Notes: generated by a model from the letters alone, not told the origin. A stretch of DNA of 64,000 bases from Phymatolithon calcareum (GCA_977006965.1 OZ345356.1:248001-312000); one strand, 5' to 3'. Positions 39,040 through 50,164 are shown, numbered from the stretch's first letter. Translations and numbers: made by a program.

Positions 39040-40734
39040 TCGTTATGTCGATGTTGCTATGTTTGCGGGAAATAATCCCAGGTGGATGCTTTGTTTGTGA
39101 AGCAAGGGATGCATGGGTGTTGTAGGAGGTAGGGGAGATAGGAAAGTGTTTAAACTCGTCATTTGTATAAGTCATGAACCCCACTTGCGGTTTCCTTCTT
39201 TATCGCCACGAGTATATGACGTCGTTTGGGAGTGGAAAGATGACCAAGGTTGAGGTCGCCTACATCCTCAGAAAAGACGAACGACGCACCGGACGCCAAG
39301 TGCTGCTGCAGGGTGTCAAGGCAACACTGGGAGGGCTCTTTGTGGTTTTGTCCGACCAATACATACAGAGAGATTAAATGTCGCAGTGAAGAATACATTA
39401 GTCGATGCAACGGTGCTAACGTAGCATGAGAAACATAGAGGTGACTATACAACACAGCATAAACACATTAAGCTTAATTGGGCGGTACTGTAAGGTCTTC
39501 GACACACACATACGTTCACCGTCGAGAGGCTTTACAAGCTACCCAGCTCGCGCACGAGCAGCAATCAAGGGCGGCATTATCTATCTTCAACCAGCGCCAA
39601 GACCGTCTCAAAGTGCGAAGCAGCAGGTGGTCCGCAGTCATCGCGCCTGACACCATATTGGCAGAGAATGTACGGTGTACGAACTAACAGCTTCACAATG
39701 GTGTCCACGACGCGGGGAGTCCATGAGACGGGGCTGGGTCGCTGAGAGAAGGATTTAGATGATGTGCGGGAGTTGTTTAATGATGTATTTTAAAGGCGTT
39801 TAAAAGTTCATGTTGGAGTAACAGGGTGGCTATTCAAAAGATCCTAGGCTACTTCACTGTGGTGGCTTCGGAGTCATTGGTTCGCCTGCCTCTTCCAACA
39901 AGCGGAAACGTGAGTCCGTCACCTTTGGAACAATTCGATGACCCCTGTAAAAGCAAAAGGTAGCCAGGCAATAGATATTTCCTGCAAACTGGCGGTCGGT
40001 TAACTGTAAGAGTGCTTTCTTTTTCACAAAGTATCGCTGGTTACTTTTCTCTATTATCCCGTGCAGATCAGATGTTCACCGGTGTACCCTTTTCGTCCTT
40101 TTTCCTATATTTGACATATTTCTTCGCGTCTCCCTTCTTCGATATGGTTGTCTCCTCAGATTTCTGAAGAACTACGTGAAAGAGTGAAAATTTTATATTT
40201 CTTGAGGAATCTACTATACTTCGAAAAGTGCTCGTCCCTTTCGGAATATTGCATGACTTCTTAAACGCGCTTTCGACTCAAGGAAAAGCAAACTCTTCGC
40301 CGGTGCTTTTGCTCGACACAGGAATCATGCTGTAAAGGTTGTGTTCGGAAAGCAAGCACTCGGCAGCTACGATGCCGATAGTATACCCCTTGTCATTGGC
40401 GCCATGGGTAGAGCATGGTTGTGAGTCATACGTGGACGCATAGGTGGCACCAGCGGTGAAAGTCAAACGAAGTATGGTACGCTCCAACAGAGTGTGCAGT
40501 GGGCATCCGCATAATCACGGGATACATTGCTAGGCGCGATGATCGTGTATAAAGGTAGATTTTCCGACAGATGTGAAGGCGTAGGAAGAGAGGAGGAATG
40601 TCACACCACTGAGTATGCACTCTAACAACCTCTGTTGTAAGGGTATATTATGCAGGTGAAAGCGACACGAGTTCTTTCTGAATGACAAGAGTCAACCGTC
40701 ATGAAGTTTTCTTTCATTAAACTGTGTGATATAC
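39040..40734. other. Intergenic, no gene recognised
   Basis: No coding sequence supported. 39780-40240 is AT-rich. Nothing resembling a transposon end was seen. Confidence 0.45.
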
Positions 40735-41560
40735 GCTCGGAGAAGAGTGCCCCGATTTGCATACAGGCGAAATCAGTACATTAGCTCTTCTGGAATGAGA
40801 AGCCATAAGTAAAAAAGAAAGAAAGACAGGAATGTATGTTCCGAACGAGAGAACTAATCTAGCATCTCGGCAAACGATAGAATCGGATAGAATGTGTAGT
40901 GTCGGAGAAACCTCGTCGAGGGAATCACCCAAATGCTGACGAATAGCCCTTGTAAAGGGCACCAAAAAAACAATCTTGACCGTGTGTGTAGTCCAGAGGG
41001 TTTATCGGTAATTCCTAGAATGATCCTCCTCCTTCAACAAAGTAGGAGGTCAGTGATTACTTAACGAATGTGGTAGACAAGTGGGATGCCTCTCGAATTC
41101 AGGCAGGTCATCCAGGACTGTCTGTGAATGTGAACTACTACTTCTAAACGTAAGGGAATTTGAAATAGGTGTCATTAGACGACGTACTAAAATAGAGGAC
41201 CATCGCGGAGTCCGTTAACCAAAGATGCAGACGGCTCCACAAATGGAGAAAGTAAGACTGAATCCTATCCGGCACAATGCACACAAGCGTAATGTGGGCG
41301 TATTTATTCATGTTATTGAGGTGTCCGGTGCCTCGTTGACGAGGTTGGCAGCCGCCACGTAAATATATATATAAATTTTCTGTAAAAATACAGTATGCAC
41401 ACACGGCACAGAATGAGGTACTGTACAGTAAGTACTGTACTGTACCTCCTTTTCTGCGCCTAAAGAAGGGAAAGCACATGCATGCTCATTCGCACACACT
41501 GCCTCTTCCATCGCTTTCCCTACAGCGAGCGAGCGAGCAGGAAAAAAGAAAACAGATGAC
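40735..41560. repeat. Segmental duplication, left copy
   Basis: Two stretches, 40735-40930 (AGTGCCCCGATTTG, GAGAAGCCAT, AAAGAAAGA) and 41340-41560 (GGCAGCCGCCACGTA, TATATATATA, TACTGTAC words, AAGAAGGGAAAGCAC, CATCGCTTTCCCTAC), recur in the same order and orientation at 42290-42490 and 42583-42860. Frames are not conserved, so the duplicated unit is noncoding. Confidence 0.65.
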
Positions 41561-41754
41561 GTGGTAGGGAAATGTAAATCGTCATGGCAAAACGCAAAGT
41601 ACTATTTCCATCACGCGAACGGGAATATGCACCTGGAGTTCCGCACTGTGATTTACAGTATGTGTCCCATTTTTGGAGGAAAATGGAGAGAGGAACGAGA
41701 AGGCACAGGAAGAGAAGCGTCGCACGCACCGCTGAGTATGCACTCAAACAGCAA

Positions 41755-41880
41755 CTTTTTTTTACAATTCAAGTTTATTTAAATGCCCCACAGACTTCCG
41801 TAGATATGGGCAAGGCTTCCTCTGACGCTACATACCTTCGTGCAGCTCACGAAACGCCCCTCAAACAGAAACTGTTGTGA
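41755..41880 (-). mobile_element. LINE family 1 3' tail
   Basis: A T run, then ATTCAAGTTTATTTAAATGC, GACTTCCGTAGATATGGGCA and AGGCTTCCTCTGACGC. Minus orientation, strongly 5'-truncated. Confidence 0.75.
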
Positions 41881-42109
41881 GGGTACAAAATGTACTGTAG
41901 GTGGGGGATGATTCGTTTGGAATGATAATTGTCAACGGTCCGTGGTGCAGTTTTTTCTTGCTTTCTTTCTTGCTTTCTTTCTTGCTTTATTGCAGAAAAC
42001 GCAAACTAAGTGAGCGGATGGGGATATTTCCAAACAGCCCCTCCTTGTTCACCAATTTGAGTACAGTAGTTTGAGCGATTTCGCATTGCATATTTCCTCT
42101 ACTGTTCCG

Positions 42110-42290
42110 TTTGGTTCCAACTCTACAAATAGTCTGACTGGCTGGCGTCATGATACAGACCATCTACAGTACAGTGTAGGAGTAGATGGTCAATGGCCTC
42201 CGCGGTTCCCACGAAGCAGGTGTTGCATATAGGGTCGTATTCAAGCTAACCCGTTTCGTTAAGATGAGCGGCATCCGATGTTGACGGGCT
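42110..42290 (-). pseudogene. LINE C-terminal zinc-binding (zf-RVT-like) fragment
   Basis: The minus strand reads HLNETG, a stop, LEYDPICNTCFVGTAEAIDH and LLLHC, then a stop. This C-x2-C-x8-H-x4-C spacing with HLLLHC is the zinc-binding tail of many non-LTR ORF2 proteins. It belongs to a LINE type other than family 1, whose C-terminus lacks this motif. Confidence 0.6.
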
Positions 42291-42605
42291 GGATGGGGGA
42301 ACAGTGCCCCGATTTGAGTGCAGGCGGGCGTAATTAGTACTGTACAGTAGCTGTTCTCAGATGAGAAGCCATGATAAAGAAAGAAGGAAGGTATTGTATG
42401 TTCCTAACAATAGAATATTATAGCGGTGCACCGCGGCGAAGGATACGATCGGATGGAATGTAGAAAAGTAAGACTCTTCAAGGCAGGGTGTTAATTTTCT
42501 CAAGTTGAAGCGCTGGTAACTTCAGTTTGGTGAAATGCGGAACCTATCCCGTCCGATTCAATGCACACAGGTAGCCTAAAGTGGGCAGGCAGCCGCCACG
42601 TATAG

Positions 42606-42626
42606 ATATATATATATATATATATA
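42606..42626. repeat. (TA)n microsatellite
   Basis: About ten TA units, longer than the matching TA run in the left duplication copy (about 41366-41374). Confidence 0.9.
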
Positions 42627-42698
42627 AGTTTCCGTAAAAAAACAGGCAGCATGCACCCACGGCACGAAACGAGGTATATTTATCTTCAGTACAGAAAG

Positions 42699-42730
42699 TA
42701 TGTACTGTACTGTACTGTACTGTACAGTAC
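42699..42730. repeat. CTGTA tandem repeat
   Basis: TACTGTACTGTACTGTAC iterations followed by the reverse TACAGTAC, able to fold on itself. Related arrays lie at 41411-41448 and 44227-44251. Confidence 0.85.
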
Positions 42731-43392
42731 TTCCTTTTCTCCGACTCAAGAAGGGAAAGCACGTGCTTTGGTGCTCCTCTCCATCGCTTTCCCTACGACG
42801 AGCAGTAAAGAGGCGAGCGAGCAGATGACGAGGAACAGATGACGTGGTGAGGGAAACGGCAATTGTTATGGCAAAACAGAAGGTTTCAGTCAGAAGTAGA
42901 AAAAACAAAGGTGGAAAACGCAGTGTGCACAAAGCCATGCAATGCAAGTGATCCGGCCGCCCCTAGAAATGAGCACAGAAGTAGAAACGGCAAAGAAATG
43001 CATCGCATCGCTATGAGGCGGCAATTTCACAAACATGGTGGACAACGTGAGTGAGCTTTAATCAAACCCACCCACATTGTGCAGTCTCTACCCGTCCATC
43101 ATCACCCATCCCTCAGCACAGATGTAAAATTCATACCTTTTGGTTGCCACAGCAATTGAGTTTCTCTTGCGGGTTGCGCAATAAATTCAACTAGGTGTGC
43201 ACATCGACAAACATGGAGCAAAGGCAGAAATTTTTACATTTGTTTTTGAATTCAATTACCTTTTCCTTACCAGCGCCAACGAAGGCGGGCACACCCATAC
43301 ACAATCAATGTGATGCCTACCCACGTGAAGGAAATACAGTAGATACATACTGTAGTGCATCTGAACAAATGAGCGTCGGGAGCGTATGAGCC

Positions 43393-43432
43393 TGAAGTGA
43401 AGTGAAGTGAAGTGAAGTGAAGTGAAGTGAAG
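43393..43432. repeat. (TGAAG)8 microsatellite
   Basis: Eight perfect 5-bp units. Confidence 0.95.
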
Positions 43433-43920
43433 GCGGCAACAGCGGTAGCCAGATACGCAGCTCTCAATTAATGCCGCATGAAAAATTCGGGGGTGTGGTG
43501 ATTTATTTCGACGCGTGTTTTCCACCGCTGAATGAATGCCGCGTGCTGAAATTCAGGGCTGCATAGCATTACGAAAATGGCGACATAACCAAGCAAGCGT
43601 GACGAAGCAAGTGGTCGTGGAAATACAAGATAGATAGTCTTTCTTAATTTCTGTACTGTATTACCGACCTACAGTACCCTCTGTTTGCGTTTTGCCGCGT
43701 CAGCTCTTTCTTCCGCCTCCGGCATTACTGTTATGCATCATCACACATGATGTGTGTGTGTGTGCATGCCGTGAAAGAGATGACTGGCTGATGTGGCTCT
43801 TTGCATGCGGTGAGCGCTACAGTACTGTACTCACGGTAGTTGCGGGGAATAATTTACCGTTTTGATTGAGTGGGGACAGTCATACAGTATGATGCGGTGA
43901 GCGGAGACGGCGGATGGGGA

Positions 43921-43940
43921 CACACACACACACACACACA
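43921..43940. repeat. (CA)10 microsatellite
   Basis: Ten perfect CA units; shorter (CA)n or (GT)n runs lie at about 43749-43763, 44053-44065, 44084-44094 and 44736-44753. Confidence 0.95.
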
Positions 43941-44888
43941 GATACAGTACGCGATTGTTGAAGCATGTGGGCTGGACGACGAGGAGAGGTTCTCTTTTGC
44001 TACGTGTAATGGCGACTAACGGACGGGAGATGCACACAAGATCATCTTGTGTCACACACACACACCCCCTTAACATTCCCCTGCACACACACACAATCGA
44101 TGATGGATCGAATTCGATCACAAGTTGATTTGCGAGTGAGCGCACTTCACATTATGAATTTCAAAGTGTTTGTGCGCGTTTCAATTGCGATCATTGTTCT
44201 CAATCGCCAGTTGAACTCGAGTGTGTTACAGTACAGTACAGTACAGTACTGCACTCGCACTTAACGGGTTCACCCACCAACTACTGTACCTTCCAATGCG
44301 CACACGCTCCGACAGCTCTCCCTTCCCTCCGATGCAGTCCCCTCCCTCTCCCCCCTCTCCCTCCCTCCCGTCCCTCCGCGTGCTCCCGGCGGCGTGCACA
44401 GCGTTCCCTCCTGCCTGCGTGCCCGCAATTACAATCTGAGCATCACAGTGCAGTAATCGATCAGTCGGGCCAATTACGGCAATTACTTACACTCCTCACC
44501 GCGAAGGAAGGTGTGAATTTACACCGTTGACAAAAATGGAATAAGATGCCAGCAGTCGTCCCAAAAAAGAAAGAAAGAAAGGACGATGCACGGCGCTGAT
44601 GATACGTGGCGAAACTTCGCACGCACGCTCTTTCTGCGCTCAAATTGCTACATCTGCGTACCACCGGTCAGTTTCAAACACTTTCCTTCTGTGCCCTCAC
44701 AATGCCATGCCCCACACCGTTCGTTCACCTCCTGTACACACACACACACACACCCGTTCTTCCGCCCGCGTTCTTCGCCACCATCTCGCACACTGTGTTT
44801 GTGACTAGCTTCCCACCGCCCGCCGCCGCCGCCCGCTGCGCGTTCCTGTCCGCCGTCCGCGCCGGTTCCGCGCGCCCTCCGGGGCGGC

Positions 44889-46433
44889 ATGGTGGCCACC
44901 ATTTTCAACGTGTCTGCCTTCTTCGTCGTGCTACGCGAGGTGCTGGAAGCCTGTTTGGTTGTGGGTATAGTGCTGGCATATCTGAACCGGACTGGTGCGA
45001 CCCATTTGCGCAAATGGGTATGGCTCGGTGCTGCGACGGGTGTGACGATATCGCTTTTGTTGGGCATATCTTTTGCGGTTGTGTTTTACGTCAAGCGAAG
45101 GCAACTGTTCTCCGGTGCCAGATCTGAGCATATATTTGAGGGGATTACGTTCATGATTGCTGCTGTGTTGCTTACGTGGATGTTGTTGTGGATGATGAGA
45201 TTGAAGAAGCGTATCAAGGGACATATGGAACGGACGATGGCGACCATTGTCAGTCGGGAGGATCAGAAGAGCAGCAAATTGGGCATATTCTCCATGGTGT
45301 TTATACAAGTTTTCCGAGAGGGCATTGAGGCATTTGTGTTTTTGTTGGGTGCTAGTGGCACTTCGCAGAATGCTGATGAATGGCGGGGCATTCCGTTGCC
45401 GGGGATGCTTGCGGTTGTTATCGGGGTTTCGTGCTCGTATGCTGTGTTTCGCGGCATGGTTTTGTTGGATATTGGCGTGTTCTTCATGGTGAGTACGATT
45501 GTGCTCATACTGTTTTCGGCGGGACTGGTCAGTCATTCCATTCATGAACTGCAGGAGGCGGCATTGTTTGGTGCTTGGACGGAGACGAATGATGCTACAA
45601 GGGATTGGTGGAATGCAGCTATGTGGGATACTTCCATGTGTTGTCATGATAGGAATAACGAGTTTTTCGCATTCCTGAGAGCACTGTTTGGATATCAGGA
45701 TACTCCGACATTTCTTGAATGGATTTCGTACTTTGCGTATTGGCTCATCATTGTTACCGTCGTTGTCATTGCAAATTGGTCAGTTGTAAGAGCTGCCGCA
45801 ACATTTGTGGCGAATTTGACAAAGTTCTTGGCGGCTTATGCGGTTCTCTGTACCTTTGTGTCGTTTGTGTATTCATGTCGTAATCCATCGTGGATTTCAG
45901 TGCTTGTTTCCACGCTCGCATTTGTTCTTAGCGTTTGTGCTACACTCGCGGCTTTCGACTGTTTCAGCGGACCGGATCGGAAGCTCGCGCCCGCACGGAG
46001 ACTACTCGCGCTGCTCACCGGTGTTGCCACCGCGGTGCTGACGTTGTTTGCGGCAGCGTTGCACATTGCGCAGATGGCGTGCGATGAACGGAGGACGTGT
46101 TACTTGCCGAAGTTTTACTACTTTGGGCTCATTTTTAACAGGAGTTGGACGACGCGCGGACGGGCGTTGGATGGAAGCTCGTGGGTGAGTTTGGGGGTAT
46201 TGTCGTGGAGTTTGTTGTTTACTGTTGCGCTCGGTGGTATGCTGGCGTTGTGTCTGGTTGTGTTTGCGGGCAATGTGTTGGGTGAGGATGGGACTTATAT
46301 GTACGACGCGGAAGTTCTGAAACTTGGAGATGAATATCGGGAAAAGGATGATGATAGTTTGGAGTCGGCTATACCGGTACAGGCACACTCTTTGGATTCT
46401 GGCAGGGGGAATGTGCATCCGATGCTTTCGTGA
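44889..46433 (+). CDS. FTR1: FTR1-family high-affinity iron permease
   Basis: 514 codons, ATG start, intronless. The protein opens with a hydrophobic helix carrying the first iron motif, REVLE at residues 16-20 (VVLREVLEACLVVGIVLAYL), and has the second, REGIE, at 143-147 (VFREGIEAFVFLLGASG). These two REGLE-type motifs define the FTR1/EfeU permease family, in which the acidic residues are needed for iron passage. Several further hydrophobic segments follow (about 50-72, 85-110, 180-225, 280-305, 315-370, 430-465), with a polar C-terminal tail after 470. At 514 aa it is longer than typical fungal Ftr1 (about 400), the extra length being additional C-terminal membrane segments. Family members work at the plasma membrane with a multicopper ferroxidase; no ferroxidase gene lies nearby. 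Confidence 0.92.
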   Translation: MVATIFNVSAFFVVLREVLEACLVVGIVLAYLNRTGATHLRKWVWLGAATGVTISLLLGISFAVVFYVKRRQLFSGARSEHIFEGITFMIAAVLLTWMLLWMMRLKKRIKGHMERTMATIVSREDQKSSKLGIFSMVFIQVFREGIEAFVFLLGASGTSQNADEWRGIPLPGMLAVVIGVSCSYAVFRGMVLLDIGVFFMVSTIVLILFSAGLVSHSIHELQEAALFGAWTETNDATRDWWNAAMWDTSMCCHDRNNEFFAFLRALFGYQDTPTFLEWISYFAYWLIIVTVVVIANWSVVRAAATFVANLTKFLAAYAVLCTFVSFVYSCRNPSWISVLVSTLAFVLSVCATLAAFDCFSGPDRKLAPARRLLALLTGVATAVLTLFAAALHIAQMACDERRTCYLPKFYYFGLIFNRSWTTRGRALDGSSWVSLGVLSWSLLFTVALGGMLALCLVVFAGNVLGEDGTYMYDAEVLKLGDEYREKDDDSLESAIPVQAHSLDSGRGNVHPMLS

Positions 46434-47390
46434 ACGATGCGGGTGGTTGTACAATAGAGGATGATTTATTTTTGCATTGAGCCCGCCTGTTTTTCGGAGA
46501 CTTGGTTTCTCGCACACGGTCTTGCTCCAGAGATACTGTAGAGTGGTAGATTAAAAAAGTCGTAAAAAAGTACAAATTCCAACACACTGCCGGGCGGTGA
46601 GTAGTCTAGTGTAGAAGGTCGCATTCTGGATGCCGACCTACGCCGATGCCTGTGAAAGGGAGGGCGGCGAATGCGGTTTGCAGATTGGGGGCGCACTGCA
46701 GGAAAACAATGTTGCCCCAAAAGAAGACGACTCATGTTTAATTACGTTTGATTACGTTAGACTTCGACGTGCAACAGATAGTTTGCACCCAGAATCTTCC
46801 TGAGCCGTTTGCGATCTGGCTGGCTGCCTGGCTGGCTGCATATGATATACAGTAGTGCATACAGGGTTCAGGGTTCTGCACTAAATTTACAACAGTAATC
46901 CCCCGCTCATATGATACGTCTGACAAAAGCTGCACTCTCTCGTACAGTAATTGAACCAGTGATATTGTCCCTAGTAATGTTCAGTTTTTATTAAAACTCG
47001 GTCCAAAATTGAAAATGACGAGCAAAATTCGCACAAAAGTTGAAAACGCGCTGAATTTGTAACACGGTTACTTGAAAAACCTTTATTAGTTTTATATTTA
47101 TGACTAGATAGTCTTGGTTCAAAACCGAAAAACAATTTAACAATTACATCTACTCAAACTAAAATACTGTATCACAATTGTGATCAATAGTGAGACTGTT
47201 CCACTTTGCAACCCCTGATGTGGACCAATCTTCGCATGCCACGCACCAACAATTCAGACTCTCGCGAGGTGTTCGGTCAGATTACATACAATAGTATAAT
47301 CTGCCATGGCTGATTTACATGAAACCGTTGTTTGAATTGAGGCCGCGTCTCTTACAAAACTCTCTTCCACTGTATTCAACCATCGAACAA
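46434..47390. other. Intergenic 3' of FTR1
   Basis: No gene or element end recognised. Confidence 0.5.
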
Positions 47391-47498
47391 CTTTTTTGCG
47401 CGCTGCTTGAGGTGCACTATTCGCACGTAATCGTCCACAGTACCAATACTATGGACGATAATGTGCGAATAGTGCACCTCAAGCAGCGCGCAAAAAAG
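47391..47498. repeat. Long hairpin, 47-bp arms
   Basis: The arms 47391-47437 and 47452-47498 pair at 45 of 47 positions around a 14-nt loop (CAGTACCAATACTA). The arms begin CTTTTTTGCGCGCTGC. The size and near-perfect pairing would suit a small-RNA precursor or a foldback element. The frames seen on both strands are mirror images of the same repeat and not genes. Confidence 0.85.
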
Positions 47499-47548
47499 AT
47501 GGACCGGTACTGTACGTACAGTGCTGGTCCAGTACCAATACAGTGCAC

Positions 47549-47611
47549 ATTGCTGATCTAATTTTAGCTTCCAGTTACAGTACAAGTGGAACCTAAAATT
47601 AGATCAGCAAT
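47549..47611. repeat. Second hairpin, perfect 19-bp arms
   Basis: ATTGCTGATCTAATTTTAG (47549-47567) and its complement (47593-47611) with a 25-nt loop. It lies about 50 bp after the long hairpin; between them GGACCGGTACTGTACG and its partial complement could also fold. Confidence 0.85.
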
Positions 47612-47684
47612 ATGCTGTGCAGCACAACGGGATCGTTTGTCATGCTCATGAAAGACGTCTCACTCCAAGAAGATGGATCGGGCA

Positions 47685-47751
47685 CCCTGCGATAAATTAC
47701 TCCAGGTTTTTAAACCTGGAGTAATTTTTCGCAGGGACTTTTAAAAAAGTC
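47685..47751. repeat. Two adjacent TTTTTAAAA-centred palindromes
   Basis: 47685-47736 (CCCTGCGATAAATTACTCC with its complement, two mismatches) and 47736-47751 (GACTTTTAAAAAAGTC). They share the centre seen at 20-58, 7699-7720, 13552-13577 and 25537-25551. Confidence 0.8.
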
Positions 47752-48767
47752 GTTGAGAAGCACAAGGTCATTTTTTCAGTGGCCTCCATAATGAATTTTC
47801 CGAGCTGAACTACCGCATACAGTCGCGAGATCTTGCTGTGTAGGCGGTCGGTATTAACGGATTTTATACCAGCAGCGCATTTAGTGCATAACACGAGCAT
47901 CACGCCCGTTGAGAGTGGCCCCATTCCCTGCTTGGAGTAAAAATATGTGGGCGCGCCGAACTCTGCAGACACCTTCGCAATATGCAGCTGAACATAGACA
48001 CATTGGATCATGATCACTGTGTTCGTCCAGCGAAGAGCAACCAGATGAAAAGCGTGGCTCAATGGCAAAAACAGTGCGAAACAGTTCAGAACAAGAAAAG
48101 AGTTTATTTCCTTTCCCGTGCTTAGCGTTGTAGAACCCTGTGAAGGTCCACGTGCTGTTCAAGAACGTCGCCGCGTGCCAGTTAGTCGTGTTAATCCGCA
48201 ATGACCACTGCTTTCCCGAAATGGGGACCGAGCATGGCGCAGCGCCTGCACCGACCACTTCCTTCCGTCAAAGGAGCACCGAGTCGACCAAGACTTGTCG
48301 ATACTTCTTCGAATTGCAGAGTTTATTTGAGATGCGGAACCCATCTGTGTTATTTTTGCTTCATCTATAAACGAGAGCTCGAACTGCTCTTGACTGAAAC
48401 TGCAGCGCTGGAAGACAGTGTTATGAACATCGACCGATATGTTTCTTCTCGCTGTCTGCGAGCAGACATTGAGAGTCGGCGCTGATAATAGAGAGAGCGC
48501 ATAGTATTTCGATATGTGTGAAACTGAGCCTGTAAGGGCCGAGCACCTCGAGCGTGACTACGCTAAATCGGCGTGAATGTTACCGGATTCCAGCCAAGCA
48601 CGAGTATCAGGATTATCAAGTCGTTGATTCTCCGCAGATGGGAATATGCCATCCACTTGATCCCGATGATCAAAGGATTACAAGCTGCGATCGAAGCTGC
48701 AGAAGGTCTGTTCTAAAAGCACGTATTTGGAAAATATGCCAAACATCGAAAAGAGAGGATGCGAGTT
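47752..48767. other. Intergenic; overlapping minus frames without support
   Basis: Minus frames at 48258-47881 and 48068-47697 (about 125 codons each) overlap and may be frameshifted pieces of one ancient transposon gene (QWSLRINTTNWHAATFLN reads protein-like), but no family can be named. Confidence 0.3.
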
Positions 48768-49560
48768 TTTTGTTTTTTATTCAAGTTTATTTAAAAGCCC
48801 CGCAGACTTCCGAAGATATGGGCGAGGCTTCCTCTGATGCTACCTTCCTTTGTGCAGCTCACGAAACGCCCACTAGAATCGCGAACGGGAAAACTCAGGA
48901 TTCAAAGTAATCCTATCTCAGTCCTCTGCAGGATTGCTGGTGCTTGGACTCGGCCGCTTTTTGCCTTACCTTATACGAATCAATACAGGCCTTCTTCGTT
49001 CTCCATGCGTTCTTTGAGTGTCTTGCTAAATAGTTAGAGCTCATCTAGCGCCTTTTCTGCTACTAGTCGTTTTTCTCCTTCTAGGTCGTACCCTGCTAGC
49101 GTGCTTTGAAGGGTCCCCATATGCTCTCTGGCTCTTGTGCCGAATTCTTCGGCCATACTTATTGTTGACAGCTGTGGAAATCTTCCGCAGGCATGCTGCA
49201 GTGCGAGTTATCTGTGCTTCACCTTGGGGAACTTGAGTATTGCTGGCAATTCACTTGTCTTATCGTATGGAATCTTCCTTTTCCGCTTCGATTCTAGGCG
49301 GTCTCCTTCCATTGCCAGAAATTTAGATTGAAGTGTTTGTGAAGACTGGTTTGTTTGGATATGCTTTACAGCTTCATCAAACGGCTCTCTGGTTTCCATC
49401 GCGGAGATGTCTTTTCTTGTGTACTGCAATTCATGGTTGTTTCTGCTTTCGGGCACTTCATTTGGATACATATGTTCCTTCTCCTTGTTCCTTCTCAGCA
49501 TTTTGAAGGCCAAGATTTCTCGTCGATTTGGGGCCGTCTGGATCCGGCACAGGAGACGGA
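48768..49560 (-). pseudogene. LINE family 1 3' end with ORF2 C-terminus
   Basis: A T-rich start, TCAAGTTTATTTAAAAGCCC and the family tail, then, reading down the minus strand from 49560, HRREILAFKMLRR, REPFDEAVKHIQ, KRKRKIPYDKTSELPA and ILKFPKVKHR with the frame open to 49208. After this the C-terminal end is broken by stops. 5'-truncated; no target duplication identified. Confidence 0.75.
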
Positions 49561-50164
49561 GCCAGTCCGCGCGAGTGCTGTGCCGACTACATGTTGACAT
49601 GGTCCGGTTCGAACCGGTTCGGACCGGTTAACCAGCCCATTTCGGACCAGACCATGGTTCGTGGTTTCTTAAATCCCCATCTTTGAAGCGCTCTCACTGG
49701 CCGAAACAATGCTCATAAAATGGATGAAAATTTTAATTATGTCGTTTGCACTGACGGGACTGCATCCAGTTTCATGAAAATATGTAGAAACAAGTGAAAT
49801 ATTTTCAAATATGAAATCAGCAAAAGTTTCCAATGTTCGGCTCTAATCAATCATTTCAGAAAAATGCTTACTGTGTTTCTTTCGACCAGTTTCAGCTTCT
49901 TGTTCGGGCGCAACGTGAATTTTACTATATTTTTCGCCTGTTCCTTTCCCGATTTTAAAAAAGTTTTGGTCTCGCGGCGCGAACTTTTTTGCCATCTAGA
50001 CGATCGATTTTACCAAATTTGCAATATTCCTGTGGTAGTCAACAACCACTCGAAACTTTTGACCAAGGTAATAAGAAATTAAACAAGTCCTTTTCGAGAT
50101 AATTGTCCATCTTTGTAGGCGATGCTTTTTCAAGATCAGAATTACGAAAAGTGCTCTACACTCC
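49561..50164. other. Intergenic with GGTTCGAACC-type palindromes
   Basis: 49604-49632 contains CCGGTTCGAACCGG followed by CGGACCGGTTAACC, dense short palindromes. Otherwise nothing recognised. Confidence 0.5.

Larger units (their letters stand above)
42290..42860. repeat. Segmental duplication, right copy
   Basis: See 40735-41560. The right copy is more compact, lacking about 300 bp between its two conserved stretches. Confidence 0.65.
42861..44888. other. Intergenic 5' flank of FTR1, microsatellite-rich
   Basis: Holds (TGAAG)n, (CA)n and CTGTAC arrays and a C/T-rich tract at 44325-44400. 44736-44753 is an (AC)n run about 140 bp before the FTR1 start. No gene supported; long frames here are low-complexity artefacts. 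Confidence 0.5.

Noticed and set aside
42576-42947. 123-codon minus frame
   Set aside because: Built on TA and CTGTA simple repeats and not conserved in the duplicated copy at 41144-41511.
44606-45647. Frames overlapping the FTR1 start on both strands (173 and 238 codons)
   Set aside because: The FTR1 frame has diagnostic motifs and membrane helices; the others are Ser/Pro/His-rich shadows.
47319-47585. Similar protein-like frames on both strands
   Set aside because: They are mirror translations of the long hairpin at 47391-47498.
49597-49635. GGTTCGAACC as a possible tRNA T-loop
   Set aside because: It is part of a run of short palindromes, with no cloverleaf around it.
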